Shown: positions 53,848-63,657 of the stretch, piece after piece
How positions within the stretch are numbered: position 1 is the stretch's first letter
Layout: every line of letters begins with the position of its first letter
Assembly: GCA_035763805.1 (NCBI GenBank)
Contig: DASUAL010000014.1
Location: 7,595-71,594, forward strand
Direction of reading: 5' to 3'
Length of the DNA: 64,000 nt
From: DASUAL01 sp035763805
GTDB taxonomy: Bacteria > Gemmatimonadota > Gemmatimonadetes > Gemmatimonadales > GWC2-71-9
Made by a program: the position numbers and the translations under genes
The notes under the pieces: generated by a model
The model's input: the letters and a program-made list of their open reading frames with translations, nothing else
Told to the model about the DNA's origin: nothing
Database searches by the model: none

Positions 53848-54956
53848 GCCAGGATCACCTCCAGCGCGCCGACCACGGCCTCCACGTCTTCCGCAGTGCC
53901 TGCCGTGATCCGGAGGCAGCCCGCGAGGCCGGGCGCGCCCGACACATCGCGCACGAGAATCCCGTGCTCTCGCGCGAGCCGCGCGAACACTTCCACCGCG
54001 GGGCGCGCCTCGCAGCGGATCAGCACGAAGTTCGCGGCCGACGGAAACGCCCGCAGCCCCGACAGCCCCGAGAGCCGCCGGTACAGCACGTCGCGACCCC
54101 GCCGCACCTGCCGCACCTGCTCCGCCAGGGCCGGGCCCGCGTCGAGGGCCGCGTGCGCGGCGGCGAGCGTCACGCGGTTCACGTTGTAGGGGAGCTTGGC
54201 CTTGGCGATCTCAGCCGCGACGGCCGGGTGCGCAAGCGCGTACCCGAACCGCAACCCCGCGAGCGACATCGCCTTGCTGAACGTGCGCAGCACCACGAGC
54301 CGCGGGTAGTCGGGCAACAGCGGGACCGCCGTCGGGCCGCCGAAGTCCTGGTACGCCTCGTCCACCACGACGAGCGCCTCGGTCTCCGTGAGCAACCGCT
54401 CCACTGCCCCTTCGGGGAGCGGTGTGCCGGTCGGGTTGTTGGGCGTGTTGACGACCACGACCCGCGCCGCGGACGCGCGGGCCGCGCTCACCAACCCAGC
54501 GACGTCGAACTGGAAGTCCGCCGTGAGCGGCACTGCCACGTGGCGTCCGCCGTACACCGATGCGAGCAGCCGATAAAGGGCAAACGTCGGCACGGGTGTG
54601 ACCACCGGCGTCCCTGCGCCTACCGTGACGGCGAGCGTCGCCTGGATCAGCTCATTCGATCCGTTCCCGACGAGCACGCCGTCCGCCAGCCAGCCGTGGC
54701 GCGCAGCGAGGCGCCCGAGCAGATCGCTCGGCGCGAACGGGGGATAGCGGTTCCACGGCTCGCTCCGCATGGCGCGCGCGACGCGCTCCTTCAAAGCATC
54801 CGGCGCGTCGAACGGGCTCTCGTTCTGATTCAGCTTGCGCGGCGCTAGAGCGGGTGAGCCGGGGGGCGCGTGGAGCGTGTACGCCGTCTGCGCACGCACC
54901 TCGGCCTTGATCAAGGCAAGCGCGGCTTCAGCCGAGGGAGCGGCGGCACGCCTCAT
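53844..54956 (-). CDS. hisC: Histidinol-phosphate aminotransferase
   Basis: 370 residues, PLP fold type I. LNQNESPFDAP, LVGNGSNELI, VVNTPNNPTGTPLP, VVDEAYQDFGG and the PLP lysine in LRTFSKAMSLAGLR. First gene of the local his operon. Confidence 0.96.
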   Translation of the reverse strand: MRRAAAPSAEAALALIKAEVRAQTAYTLHAPPGSPALAPRKLNQNESPFDAPDALKERVARAMRSEPWNRYPPFAPSDLLGRLAARHGWLADGVLVGNGSNELIQATLAVTVGAGTPVVTPVPTFALYRLLASVYGGRHVAVPLTADFQFDVAGLVSAARASAARVVVVNTPNNPTGTPLPEGAVERLLTETEALVVVDEAYQDFGGPTAVPLLPDYPRLVVLRTFSKAMSLAGLRFGYALAHPAVAAEIAKAKLPYNVNRVTLAAAHAALDAGPALAEQVRQVRRGRDVLYRRLSGLSGLRAFPSAANFVLIRCEARPAVEVFARLAREHGILVRDVSGAPGLAGCLRITAGTAEDVEAVVGALEVILA

Positions 54957-54958
54957 AC

Positions 54959-55000
54959 GGGAGCAGAGAGGGGAGAGCGGTGAGCGGTTCGTCCGGGAGC
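54959..55000. repeat. Degenerate heptamer-period repeat upstream of hisC
   Basis: GGGAGCA GAGAGGG GAGAGCG GTGAGCG, related in sequence to the engB array. It is between the receiver-ATPase stop and the hisC start. Confidence 0.45.
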
Positions 55001-55004
55001 AGCG

Positions 55005-57272
55005 CTACCGGCGCCGCCCCAGGACGGCTTCCAGGCGGGCGGACAGCGCGCGCGCCCGGAACGGCTTCGTGAGGAAGTCGTCGGCGCCGAGCTCGAACAC
55101 GCGCACCTCGTTGTCCTCGTCGCCCTTGGCGGTGAGCACGATGACCGGGATCGATGCCGTGGCCGGCCGCGAGCGCAGATGCGACAGCACGCCGTACCCG
55201 TCCAGTCCCGGCAGGTTCAAATCGAGGACGATGATGTCAGGCCCCACGCGGTCGATCTGATCGAGCGCCTGGACCCCGTCGCGCGCCTCGGACACGTTGT
55301 ACCCGTCCCGCTCGAGCAGCTCGCGCATCACCTTGCGGAGGCTGTCCTCATCATCCACGAGGAGCACCTTCACCGCCGGCAGCCCGTGTGGCCCGGACAC
55401 GCGAGGGGGCGCCGGTTCCTCGAGCAGCTCGAAGTGCACACTCAGCGGCTCGTGCGTAGCGGGTGGCGCGGGCGCGGGAGCCGCGACCGTCCCGTGCTCC
55501 GTCACGAACCGCGGCGCGGGGCTGGTGCCCGACGAGCGGCGGCCGGCCGGCGCGGGTGGCAGCTCGTGCCCGCGGTCGTCATCCTGCGGGATATCCACCA
55601 CCCGCATCAGCTCATCCAGGGTGGACTCCCCGCGCAGCACGTGCGCGAGGCCGGAATCCCACAGCGACTTCATGCCGGCGCGCCGGGCTGCCGTGGCGAT
55701 CTGGTCCGCCGTCTCGCCCGCCGCGACGCGGCGCTCGACCTCGGGAGTGACCGTCAGCACCTCGACGATCGAGAAGCGCCCGCGGTACCCGGTCATCGCG
55801 CAATCCGGGCACCCCGCCGCCCGGTACAGCGGCGTCCCCTTGGGGATCCACCGCATGAGCCGCTCGGCCGGCGCCTCCATCCAGACTTCCTTGCAGGTCC
55901 CGCACAGCCTGCGCATCAGCCGTTGCGCCATGACGCCGCGCAGCGCCGCCGCGATCTTGTACGCCTCGACGCCGATGTCCACGAGGCGCGTGACGGCATT
56001 CGCCGCGTCGTTCGTGTGCAGGGTCGAGAGCACGAGGTGGCCCGTAAGCGACGCCTGCACGGCGATCTGCGCCGTCTCGCGGTCCCGGATCTCGCCGACC
56101 AGCACCACGTTCGGGTCCTGCCGCAGGATCGAGCGCAGCGCCGACGCGAAGGTGAGGCCGGCCTTCTCCTGGACCTGCACCTGGACGATCCCCTGCATGC
56201 GGTACTCGACCGGGTCCTCGACGGTGACGATGTTCACGCCCTCGCTCTTGATCTTGTTGATGCAGGAGTAGAGCGTAGTCGTCTTTCCGGAGCCGGTCGG
56301 GCCCGTGACGAGGATGATTCCCTCGTGGTTCTCGAGCAGCCCCATGATACTCTCGATCTCGTTGGGATTGAAACCGAGCGAGTCGAGCGCCTTGACCGTG
56401 GCGCGCGAGTCGAGGATCCGGATCACGACCTTCTCGCCGAGCGCGGCAGGGAGGGTCGAGACGCGCAGGTCGATCGGCTGCCCGTTCACCGCGACGCGGG
56501 CGCGTCCATCCTGCGGACGCAGCCGGTCGGCGATGTCGAGTTGGGACATGATCTTGATACGCGAGATCAGCGGCAGGCCCGCCTGGCGCGGAATCTTCAT
56601 CACCTGGCGGAGCACCCCGTCGATCCGGTAGCGCACCGCGATGCCGCCCTCTTCCGGCTCGATGTGGATGTCGCTGGAGCGCGCCAGAATGCCCTCGGAA
56701 ATGATCAAATCCACGAGGCGCACCACCGGCCGCTGGCTCGCTTCTTCGGCCGAGGCGGCGATCTCCTCAGGGCCGGTATCCTCCTGCAGCTGCACCAGCT
56801 CGGCCGAGCCTTCCATGTCCTGGAACACCTTGTCGAGCGCCTTTTCGGGCCGGTACAGCTCGTCCAGCTTCTCGCTGATCTTCGAGGGCGCGAGCAACAG
56901 CATCCGGATCTCCCGGGCCGTGGCGAAGGCGAGCGTCTTCTCGGCATCGAGATCGAACGGGTTCGCGGTCGCGATCTCGAGGTAGGAGTCGGTGATGCGG
57001 AGCGGCAGGAAGTGATAGCGGCGCGCCAGTGCCTCGGGAACCTTCTCCTTCACGGAGGGCTCGAGGTTCACGAGGTCGGCGAGCTTGAGCCGGAACCGGG
57101 CGGAGAGTGCGGCGAGAATCTGCTCATCGCTCGCGATCTTGTGCGCGACGAGCGTCTCCCACAGAGTCTGACCCGGCTGGGCCTTGGCCCGAAGCTCGGT
57201 CAGGAGCTCCGCGCTCAGCACCTCCGTGAGGGACTGGGCCAGCCATTCGTCTGGAAAGTAAGTCTCGGCCAT
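55005..57272 (-). CDS. PilB/GspE secretion ATPase fused to a response-regulator receiver
   Basis: 755 residues. N-terminal N1 domains (about 1-160), then the ATPase: ARSSDIHIEPEEGGIAVRYR, Walker A GPTGSGKTTT, Walker B VVLVGEIRDRETA, HLVLSTLHTNDA, and a zinc-binding set CGTC ... CPDC. A Pro/Ala linker (about 575-630) joins a receiver domain: LLVDDEDSLRKVM, IIVLDLNLPGLDGYG, VLTAKG, FLTKPFRAR. Drives type IV pilus or type II secretion assembly; the receiver suggests phosphorylation control. No other pilus genes are in the window. Confidence 0.9.
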   Translation of the reverse strand: MAETYFPDEWLAQSLTEVLSAELLTELRAKAQPGQTLWETLVAHKIASDEQILAALSARFRLKLADLVNLEPSVKEKVPEALARRYHFLPLRITDSYLEIATANPFDLDAEKTLAFATAREIRMLLLAPSKISEKLDELYRPEKALDKVFQDMEGSAELVQLQEDTGPEEIAASAEEASQRPVVRLVDLIISEGILARSSDIHIEPEEGGIAVRYRIDGVLRQVMKIPRQAGLPLISRIKIMSQLDIADRLRPQDGRARVAVNGQPIDLRVSTLPAALGEKVVIRILDSRATVKALDSLGFNPNEIESIMGLLENHEGIILVTGPTGSGKTTTLYSCINKIKSEGVNIVTVEDPVEYRMQGIVQVQVQEKAGLTFASALRSILRQDPNVVLVGEIRDRETAQIAVQASLTGHLVLSTLHTNDAANAVTRLVDIGVEAYKIAAALRGVMAQRLMRRLCGTCKEVWMEAPAERLMRWIPKGTPLYRAAGCPDCAMTGYRGRFSIVEVLTVTPEVERRVAAGETADQIATAARRAGMKSLWDSGLAHVLRGESTLDELMRVVDIPQDDDRGHELPPAPAGRRSSGTSPAPRFVTEHGTVAAPAPAPPATHEPLSVHFELLEEPAPPRVSGPHGLPAVKVLLVDDEDSLRKVMRELLERDGYNVSEARDGVQALDQIDRVGPDIIVLDLNLPGLDGYGVLSHLRSRPATASIPVIVLTAKGDEDNEVRVFELGADDFLTKPFRARALSARLEAVLGRRR

Positions 57273-57325
57273 TGCCTAACCAGTCTAAGCTAGCCCGGTG
57301 CGCGGCGCCGTCCAGTCCGGAGGGC

Positions 57326-59368
57326 TCACAGGATCCCCCACAGATCACGCGTCACGTCGAAAGCGAAGCCGCCCCGGCGGCTTTGCGTGCCCACGCCCGC
57401 CTCGACCCGGAACATCCCGAGCCACTCGAGGGCCAGGCCCAGCGTCACGCGCGCCCCCCGGGGAGCCGCCCACGGCGTGTCGCGCACCGGCCGAGCCGCC
57501 CAGCCCGCGGCCAGGTACGGCGCGACGGTGAGCTGGCGCGGGGTGCGGGCGTGGGGTCCGACGCCGAGCGACACGAAGGGCACGGGGACGCGCCACTCGA
57601 CATGCGCGAGCGCCAGGCGCGTCCCGCCGAATCGGCGGAAGCTCTCGCCGAGCAGCGTGCCTCTGCCACCGAGCACGAAGGCGCGGTGCGGCGGGAGCCG
57701 CGCGCTCGCGACGCCGCCCTGCGCGCGCACGAGGAGCCGCGTCGCGCCCGCGGGGACCAGCACGTGCCCCCGGCCCGACAGCCGGAGGTAGGTCGTCCCG
57801 CCGCCGAGGCGTCCGCCTTCCGCCACGAGCTCGAGATGCAGGTCGCGCCGCACCGCAAAGCCCTCGCTGCGGCGGCGCACGGCGAGCTGCGCGACATCGA
57901 CGCTGGTGCCACCGAGGGAGGGGTTCGGGCGAAAGGCGCCGGTTGCGGGCTCCGCGGCGAGGTCGAGGGAGCGGATCGTCTCCCGGCCCAGCGTGGCGCC
58001 CCACTCGCCGCGCACGCCGGTGCCGCGCCGGTAGGTGAGGCGTGCGCCGTCGGCGAGGTAGTAGTCCCCATAGTCGCGCCCGAATTCCTGCGACGAGAAG
58101 GAGTTGAGGAGCGGCGCGATCACGGGCACATCGCCCACGTCGCGGACTTCGCGGAACAGACCGACCTCGAGCGCGGCGCGTCCCGCCCGCTCCGTCACGG
58201 TCAGGCTCCCCTTGGGACGCCCGTCGGCGAACCCGTAGCTCGCGCTCCCCCGCAGTTCGCGGCGCGCGCCGCCGCCGCGCACGACGACGCCGGCGCCGAG
58301 GGCGATGCCCTCCGCGCGGTTCGCGTGCACTAGGTCCGACAGGCTCCGCACGCCGAGGCGGCGCGGCTTGAGCCCCGTGAGGGCGCGCCGGCCGGCGATC
58401 TGCTCGACGTCGGCGCGCACCCGCTCCAAATCGTTCTGGCGCACGGGCTCCGCCACGTCCTGCAGCGCGGCGGCCAGCGGCTCCTTCCAGGGGAACGAGT
58501 CGCGCTCGGCCTTGGGAAGGAACGTGATCTCCTCCCCCGCGAACCAGCTCGTCGCGAGCCCCACGTTGAACACGTACCCGTCGATCTCCCAGCGGCCCCG
58601 GATGATCCCTCGGGCGGGCACGTCGAGCCACGTGGCGCGGCGCCGGATCTCGATCTCCTGACGATAGGGGAGCCACCACCGCCCTTCCCACAGGGCGTTG
58701 TCGAGCACGATGCTCACGTCTTCGAGCTGGGGATCGAGGTAGGCGCGCGGCGTGAAGTTGAACGCGAGACGCACCAGGTCGGCGCTCGCCACGTCCAGGT
58801 ACAGCGCGCCCGCGATGCGCGACTGATCGAAGTCCCTAGGCCGCACCCGCAGCGCGACCACCCGCACCTCGCGCTGCGGCAGCAGGATCGTCGTGGTGTC
58901 TCCCAACGCATAGTCGTACAGGTCAGGCCCCTCGGCCGACAGCGGGTGAGGCACGTCCTGCACCTCGTCCCCCTCCCCGAGACGCACGGCAGGTCCGAAA
59001 TTGTTCTGGATGATGCCGAGGTGGTCGCGGTGGTAGTTGATATCGGTGGGAAGCTCGGCGCGGTCGCGCCACCCCGTGACGCGCTGCTTGCTGCTCGCCG
59101 GGGCCCGCCAGTACACTTCCAGCTCCAGCTGGTCGGTCTTGATGAGGCGCGGGGGATCGGCGAGCCCCTCGCCGAACTGTCCGAGGAAGAAGAGGAAGCC
59201 GTGCGCCTGGGCCTTGTAATCGCGCAGCGCGGTGTCGGCGGCGGCGCGCGAGCGCCGCGCCACGGCGCGCCGCACGAGCGCGAGCGCGGCCTCGGAGTTC
59301 CACCCTTGAGCGGCGGCGGCAGGCACGAACAGGCTCCACAAGACGACGAGGAGGACGCAGTGACGCAT
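57326..59368 (-). CDS. Outer-membrane barrel protein with periplasmic N-terminal region
   Basis: 680 residues. Signal MRHCVLLVVLWSLFVPAAAAQ. The N-terminal half has beta-rich segments (SRIAGALYLDVASADLVRLAFNF split around several strands, WLPYRQEIEIRRR). The C-terminal half looks like a barrel of the surface-antigen/Omp85 style with FRRFGGTRLALAHVEWRV and a final FDVTRDLWGIL. Residues 1-300 resemble DUF5686-type proteins. Specific role unknown. Confidence 0.7.
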   Translation of the reverse strand: MRHCVLLVVLWSLFVPAAAAQGWNSEAALALVRRAVARRSRAAADTALRDYKAQAHGFLFFLGQFGEGLADPPRLIKTDQLELEVYWRAPASSKQRVTGWRDRAELPTDINYHRDHLGIIQNNFGPAVRLGEGDEVQDVPHPLSAEGPDLYDYALGDTTTILLPQREVRVVALRVRPRDFDQSRIAGALYLDVASADLVRLAFNFTPRAYLDPQLEDVSIVLDNALWEGRWWLPYRQEIEIRRRATWLDVPARGIIRGRWEIDGYVFNVGLATSWFAGEEITFLPKAERDSFPWKEPLAAALQDVAEPVRQNDLERVRADVEQIAGRRALTGLKPRRLGVRSLSDLVHANRAEGIALGAGVVVRGGGARRELRGSASYGFADGRPKGSLTVTERAGRAALEVGLFREVRDVGDVPVIAPLLNSFSSQEFGRDYGDYYLADGARLTYRRGTGVRGEWGATLGRETIRSLDLAAEPATGAFRPNPSLGGTSVDVAQLAVRRRSEGFAVRRDLHLELVAEGGRLGGGTTYLRLSGRGHVLVPAGATRLLVRAQGGVASARLPPHRAFVLGGRGTLLGESFRRFGGTRLALAHVEWRVPVPFVSLGVGPHARTPRQLTVAPYLAAGWAARPVRDTPWAAPRGARVTLGLALEWLGMFRVEAGVGTQSRRGGFAFDVTRDLWGIL

Positions 59369-59439
59369 CGCGGCGAAATCTCGCGCGGCCGCGAGACCCG
59401 GGCAACGGCACATGCCCCGTTTACCCCGCTCGCCCCGAG

Positions 59440-60933
59440 ATGACCGATCCCCGAGCCGAGTTCCTCGCCCGGTCCGAGCGCGGCGGGATGGTGCCGCTCG
59501 TCCGCGAGGTGGTCCTCGACGGCGATACCCCGCTCGGGACGTTCGTGAAGGTCGCACGGCCGCCGTTCGCCTTCCTCCTCGAATCGTTGGTGGGCGGCGA
59601 GCGCTGGGCCCGCTACACCTTCCTCGGCACCGAGCCCCGCGAGGTGTGGCGGTACCGCGGCAGGGCGATCGAGCGCTGGACTCGGCCCGCCGGCTGGAGG
59701 AGCGCCGGTGAAACGGCCGACCCGATCGGCCACCTCGCCCACCGGATGCGCGAGCTGCCGACGGGGTCGCTCCCCGGCCTCCCCCGGTTCACCGGCGGTG
59801 CGGTGGGGTACCTCGGCTACGACCTCGTCCGGACGATCGAGCGGCTCCCCGCCGGGCCCGCCGACACGCTCGGCCTCCCCGACGCGGTGATGATGGTCGC
59901 CGACACGCTGGTGATCGTCGACAACCTGTTCGGACGCGCGATCGTGGTCGCGAATGTGGAGGTGCCGCGCGGCGCACCGACCGCGGAGCGGCTGCGACTG
60001 CATGACGCGGCCGAGGCGCGGCTCGACGAGATCGTCGAGCGGCTGCGCGGGACGCACCACCTCGCGCCGCTCACACTCCCCGATACTCCGGCCGGCGTCC
60101 CCACGACGTCGCGCTACCCGCGCGAGGCGTTCGAGCGCGATGTATCCCGGATTCTCGAGTACATTCGCGCGGGCGACACGTTCCAGACGGTGCTGTCGCG
60201 GCGCCAGGAAGCCGCGGCGGCCGTGGACCCCCTGCTCCTGTATCGCTACCTCCGGGCGCTCAACCCCGCGCCGTACCTCTTCTACCTTGCGCTCGATGAC
60301 TTCAGCCTCGTGGGGAGCTCGCCCGAGGTGCTGGTGCGGGTGGAAGGCGGCGAGGTGACCGTGCGGCCGATCGCCGGCACGCGCCCCCGCGGCCCGACGC
60401 AGGAAGCAGACGCGGCGCTCGCCCGCGCGCTGCTCGCCGACGCCAAGGAGCGGGCGGAGCACATGATGCTCGTGGACCTGGGGCGAAACGACGTGGGCCG
60501 CGTGGCGCGGTTCGGCACGGTGCGGGTCACCGACCTGATGGCGATCGAGCGCTACTCGCACGTGCAGCACATCGTGAGCGAGGTGCGCGGCGAGTTGCGC
60601 GACGGTTACGATGCGCTCGACGTGTTCAAGGCCTGCTTTCCCGCCGGGACCGTCACGGGAGCGCCCAAGGTGCGGGCGATGGAGATCATCGACGAGCTCG
60701 AGCCCGAGCGCCGCGGTCCGTACTCGGGCGCCGTGGGCTACGTCGGTTGGGGGGCGACCAATCTCGACACGGCGATCGCGATCCGGGCCGCCGTCGTCCT
60801 CAGGGACCGGGTGCTCGTGCAGGCGGGCGCGGGTATCGTGGCTGATTCGGACCCGGCGCGCGAGTTCGCGGAGACCGAAGCGAAGGCACAAGCGGTGCTG
60901 AAGGCGCTGGCGCTCGCCAAGGCGGCGGGCTGA
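59440..60933 (+). CDS. trpE: Anthranilate synthase component I
   Basis: 497 residues. Chorismate plus ammonia to anthranilate. LLESLVGGERWARYTFLG contains the tryptophan-feedback LLES motif; the catalytic part has RPIAGTRPRG, DLGRNDVGRV, FPAGTVTGAPKVRAMEIIDE and YSGAVGYV. The partner trpG is not in the window. Confidence 0.96.
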   Translation: MTDPRAEFLARSERGGMVPLVREVVLDGDTPLGTFVKVARPPFAFLLESLVGGERWARYTFLGTEPREVWRYRGRAIERWTRPAGWRSAGETADPIGHLAHRMRELPTGSLPGLPRFTGGAVGYLGYDLVRTIERLPAGPADTLGLPDAVMMVADTLVIVDNLFGRAIVVANVEVPRGAPTAERLRLHDAAEARLDEIVERLRGTHHLAPLTLPDTPAGVPTTSRYPREAFERDVSRILEYIRAGDTFQTVLSRRQEAAAAVDPLLLYRYLRALNPAPYLFYLALDDFSLVGSSPEVLVRVEGGEVTVRPIAGTRPRGPTQEADAALARALLADAKERAEHMMLVDLGRNDVGRVARFGTVRVTDLMAIERYSHVQHIVSEVRGELRDGYDALDVFKACFPAGTVTGAPKVRAMEIIDELEPERRGPYSGAVGYVGWGATNLDTAIAIRAAVVLRDRVLVQAGAGIVADSDPAREFAETEAKAQAVLKALALAKAAG

Positions 60934-60949
60934 AGTATATTGTCCGCTT

Positions 60950-62563
60950 GTGTTTAAGCTGCTGAGCACGACGGGCGAGCAGTCCATCGACCTCCAGCCC
61001 GGTCGCATCGTCGTCGTGGGGCGCGCCGTCACCAGCGATGTCCCGATCTACGACCCCACCATCTCCCGCAGGCATGCGGAGCTCGCCCTCACCGACGGCG
61101 GTGTCAAGGTCAAGGACGTCGGGTCGTCCAACGGCACGTTCCTGAACGGCGCCCGCATCACCGAAGCCGTCGCCGGCGAGAACGACGTCATCACGTTCGG
61201 TAAGGTCGCCTTTCGGGTGAAGGAAGTGAGCGCTCCCGCGCTGCGTCCCAAGGTCGTGCCGCCGCTCCCATCCGAGTTCGGCAGCAAGCCGGCCGGCGGC
61301 ACGATCGTGCGCCAGCTCCCGGTGAAGAATTCGGGCGGCGTGCCCGCGATCGTGGCGGAGACCCCCTCGGGCGCCTCCCACCTCAAGGTCTCGGCTCAGT
61401 CCCTCGAGGAGCGGCGTCAGAAGAAGCTCGAGCTCCTGCTCGAGATCTCGAAGGAGCTCTCAAAGCAACAGGAGCTGGACCGGCTGCTCGACAAGGTCGT
61501 GGACTTCACGTTCCAGATCATGAACGTCGACCGCGTGTCGATCCTGCTGCTCGAGCAATCCACGGGCGAGCTGATCCCGAAGATCTCCAAGGGGCGCACG
61601 GCGCAATCGACCGCGTCGAAGCACGTGCCCCAATCCATCGCCCGCAAGGTGGTCGAGGATCGCGTCGCCATCCTCTCCGACAACACCGCGGCCGACGAGC
61701 GCTTCAAGGGGAAGTCGATCCTCATACAGAGCGTGCGCAGCGCGATGTGCACGCCGCTGATGGGAACAGACCAGAAGGTGCTGGGCATCCTCTACGTGGA
61801 CAACCTCACCGCCACGCACTCGTTCGCCGACGAGGACCTCGAGTTCCTGATCGCGTTCGGCTCGCTCGCCGCCGTCGGGATCGAGAACTCGCAACGCTCG
61901 GAGCAGCTGCGGCGCGAAGCCCTGGTGCTCTCGAACTTCCAGCGGTACTTCGCCCCGAACCTCGCCGCCCAGATCGCCCAGCAGCAGGGCGCGGTCCAGT
62001 TGGGCGGTCGGAAGCGCCCGGTGGTGATCTTCTTCTCCGACATCCGGGGATTCACCCCCATGTCCGAGGCGATGGGCCCGGACGAGATCGCGACGCTGCT
62101 CACGGAGTACTTCACGGAGATGGTGGAGATCGTGTTCGAGAACAGCGGCACGCTCGACAAGTTCATGGGGGACGCGATCATGGCGCTCTGGGGCGCACCC
62201 ATCGCCCACGAGGACGACGCCGACCGCGCCATGAAGTGCGCGCTCGATCAGCTCAACGCGCTCGAGAAGCTCAACGCGAAGTGGAAGGATGGCGGCCGCC
62301 CCGAGCTCGGCATCGGGATCGGTATCAACTTCGGGGAGGTGTTCGCGGGTAACATCGGCTCGGACCGCCGGTTGGAGTACACCGTGATCGGCGACGCGGT
62401 GAACACGGCGAGCCGCCTCTGCTCCATCGCCGGCCCCAACGAGATCCTGATCTCGGAGCCGTTCTACCAGCAGCTCAAGCAGCCTCCCGAGGTCGAGGCT
62501 CTGGAGCCGATCCAGATGAAGGGAAAGTCGAAGAAGATCCCGGTCTACCGGGTGAAGCGGTAA
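60950..62563 (+). CDS. FHA-GAF-class III adenylate/guanylate cyclase
   Basis: 537 residues. FHA domain first (IYDPTISRRHAEL, GSSNGTFLNG, about 1-90). GAF domain at about 165-330 (DKVVDFTFQIMNVDRVSILL ...). Cyclase at about 355-515: VIFFSDIRGFTPMSE and LDKFMGDAIMALWG hold the two metal-binding Asp, and VIGDAVNTASRLCS the transition-state residues. Makes cyclic AMP or GMP in response to phosphothreonine and ligand binding. GTG start 60950 is 16 bp after trpE. Confidence 0.9.
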   Translation: MFKLLSTTGEQSIDLQPGRIVVVGRAVTSDVPIYDPTISRRHAELALTDGGVKVKDVGSSNGTFLNGARITEAVAGENDVITFGKVAFRVKEVSAPALRPKVVPPLPSEFGSKPAGGTIVRQLPVKNSGGVPAIVAETPSGASHLKVSAQSLEERRQKKLELLLEISKELSKQQELDRLLDKVVDFTFQIMNVDRVSILLLEQSTGELIPKISKGRTAQSTASKHVPQSIARKVVEDRVAILSDNTAADERFKGKSILIQSVRSAMCTPLMGTDQKVLGILYVDNLTATHSFADEDLEFLIAFGSLAAVGIENSQRSEQLRREALVLSNFQRYFAPNLAAQIAQQQGAVQLGGRKRPVVIFFSDIRGFTPMSEAMGPDEIATLLTEYFTEMVEIVFENSGTLDKFMGDAIMALWGAPIAHEDDADRAMKCALDQLNALEKLNAKWKDGGRPELGIGIGINFGEVFAGNIGSDRRLEYTVIGDAVNTASRLCSIAGPNEILISEPFYQQLKQPPEVEALEPIQMKGKSKKIPVYRVKR

Positions 62564-63120
62564 GAGACCCCGAACCGCTCGAGCAGCTCGAGCGCCAGTC
62601 GTAGCGGCAGCCCCATGACGCTGAAGAAATCACCGCGGATCCCCTCGACCAGCGCCGCGCCCTTCCCCTGCACCGCGTAGGCTCCCGCCTTGTCGAGCGG
62701 CTCACCCGTCGCCACGTAGTCCGCGATCATCACGTGGGAGAGACGCCGAAAGGTCACGTCGGTGACGTCGAGCGCCTGCTCGACCCGGCGGTCCCGCGCC
62801 ACGGCGACGCCCGTCATCACCTGATGCTTTCGGCCCTCGAGCCGCGCGAGCATGGCCATCGCGGCGTCGGGCGTCTCCGGCTTGCCGAACATCTCGCCGC
62901 GCAGGACCACCGTCGTGTCGGCGGCGAGGACGATCTCGCCGGGCTCGCGCCCCGCGACCATCGCGGCCTTGTCTCGGGCGATGCGCGCCACGTAACGCTC
63001 GGGCAGCTCGGAGGGCTCGCGCGTCTCGTCCACCTCCGGGAGCACGACGCGGAACGGCAGTCCCAGCATCTCGAGCAGCGCCCGACGTCGCGGGCTGCCA
63101 CTGGCCAGGACGATGCTCAT
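62545..63120 (-). CDS. maf: Maf-like nucleotide pyrophosphatase
   Basis: 191 residues. LASGSPRRRALLEMLG, then EVDETRE, ARDKA, VLAADTTVVLRGEMFGKPE and KAGAYAVQGKGA, all family motifs. Hydrolyses modified or house-cleaning nucleoside triphosphates. ATG overlaps the dtd stop; the 3' end overlaps the cyclase gene by 19 nt. Confidence 0.94.
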   Translation of the reverse strand: MSIVLASGSPRRRALLEMLGLPFRVVLPEVDETREPSELPERYVARIARDKAAMVAGREPGEIVLAADTTVVLRGEMFGKPETPDAAMAMLARLEGRKHQVMTGVAVARDRRVEQALDVTDVTFRRLSHVMIADYVATGEPLDKAGAYAVQGKGAALVEGIRGDFFSVMGLPLRLALELLERFGVSYRFTR

Positions 63121-63560
63121 TTCTCGAGGATCAGGGTGACGGGTCCGTGGTTCACGAGCTCGACCTCCATGATCGCGCCGAACTCCCCGGTCTCCACCTC
63201 GATCCCGCCGCCCTTCTCCCGCAGCAGCGCCACGAACCGCTCATAGAGCGGGATGGCGATCTCGGGAGGCGCAGCGTCGATGAAGCTCGGCCGCCGACCC
63301 TTGCGGGCGTCGCCGTACAGCGTGAACTGAGACACCACGAGGACCGCCCCCGCCACATCCGCGAGCGCGAGATTCATTTTCCCCTCGGCATCGCCGAACA
63401 CCCGCAGGCCGAGCACCTTCTCCGCCATCCAGGCCAGGGTCTCGTCCGTGTCGCTCGGGGCAAAACCGACGAGGACGACGAACCCGGTCCCCACCCGTCC
63501 AGTCACGCGCTCGCCAACCCGCACCTCGGCGCGCGAGACGCGCTGGAGCACCACCCTCAC
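63117..63560 (-). CDS. dtd: D-aminoacyl-tRNA deacylase
   Basis: 147 residues. VVLQRVSRAEVRV at the N-terminus, catalytic SQFTLYGD and the NHGPVTLILEK end. Removes D-amino acids from tRNA. GTG start 63560. Confidence 0.95.
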   Translation of the reverse strand: MRVVLQRVSRAEVRVGERVTGRVGTGFVVLVGFAPSDTDETLAWMAEKVLGLRVFGDAEGKMNLALADVAGAVLVVSQFTLYGDARKGRRPSFIDAAPPEIAIPLYERFVALLREKGGGIEVETGEFGAIMEVELVNHGPVTLILEK

Positions 63561-63574
63561 ACCCCACCCCGCCC

Positions 63575-63654
63575 GATTGCGGATTGTGGATTGCGGATTG
63601 CGGATTCGACCTCCCCGCGTCCAATCCGCAATCCGAAACCCGCAATCCGCAATT
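63575..63654. repeat. Heptamer repeat hairpin between glmS and dtd
   Basis: Left arm of four to five ATTGCGG units (63575-63605), a 17-bp loop, right arm of CCGCAAT units (63623-63654). The arms are almost fully complementary. Same unit family as the pnp arrays at 244-445, 63 kb away. Confidence 0.88.
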
Positions 63655-63657
63655 GCC

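Noticed and set aside
58714..61032. Long minus-strand frame opposite trpE
   Set aside because: No motifs; trpE on the plus strand is complete and typical.
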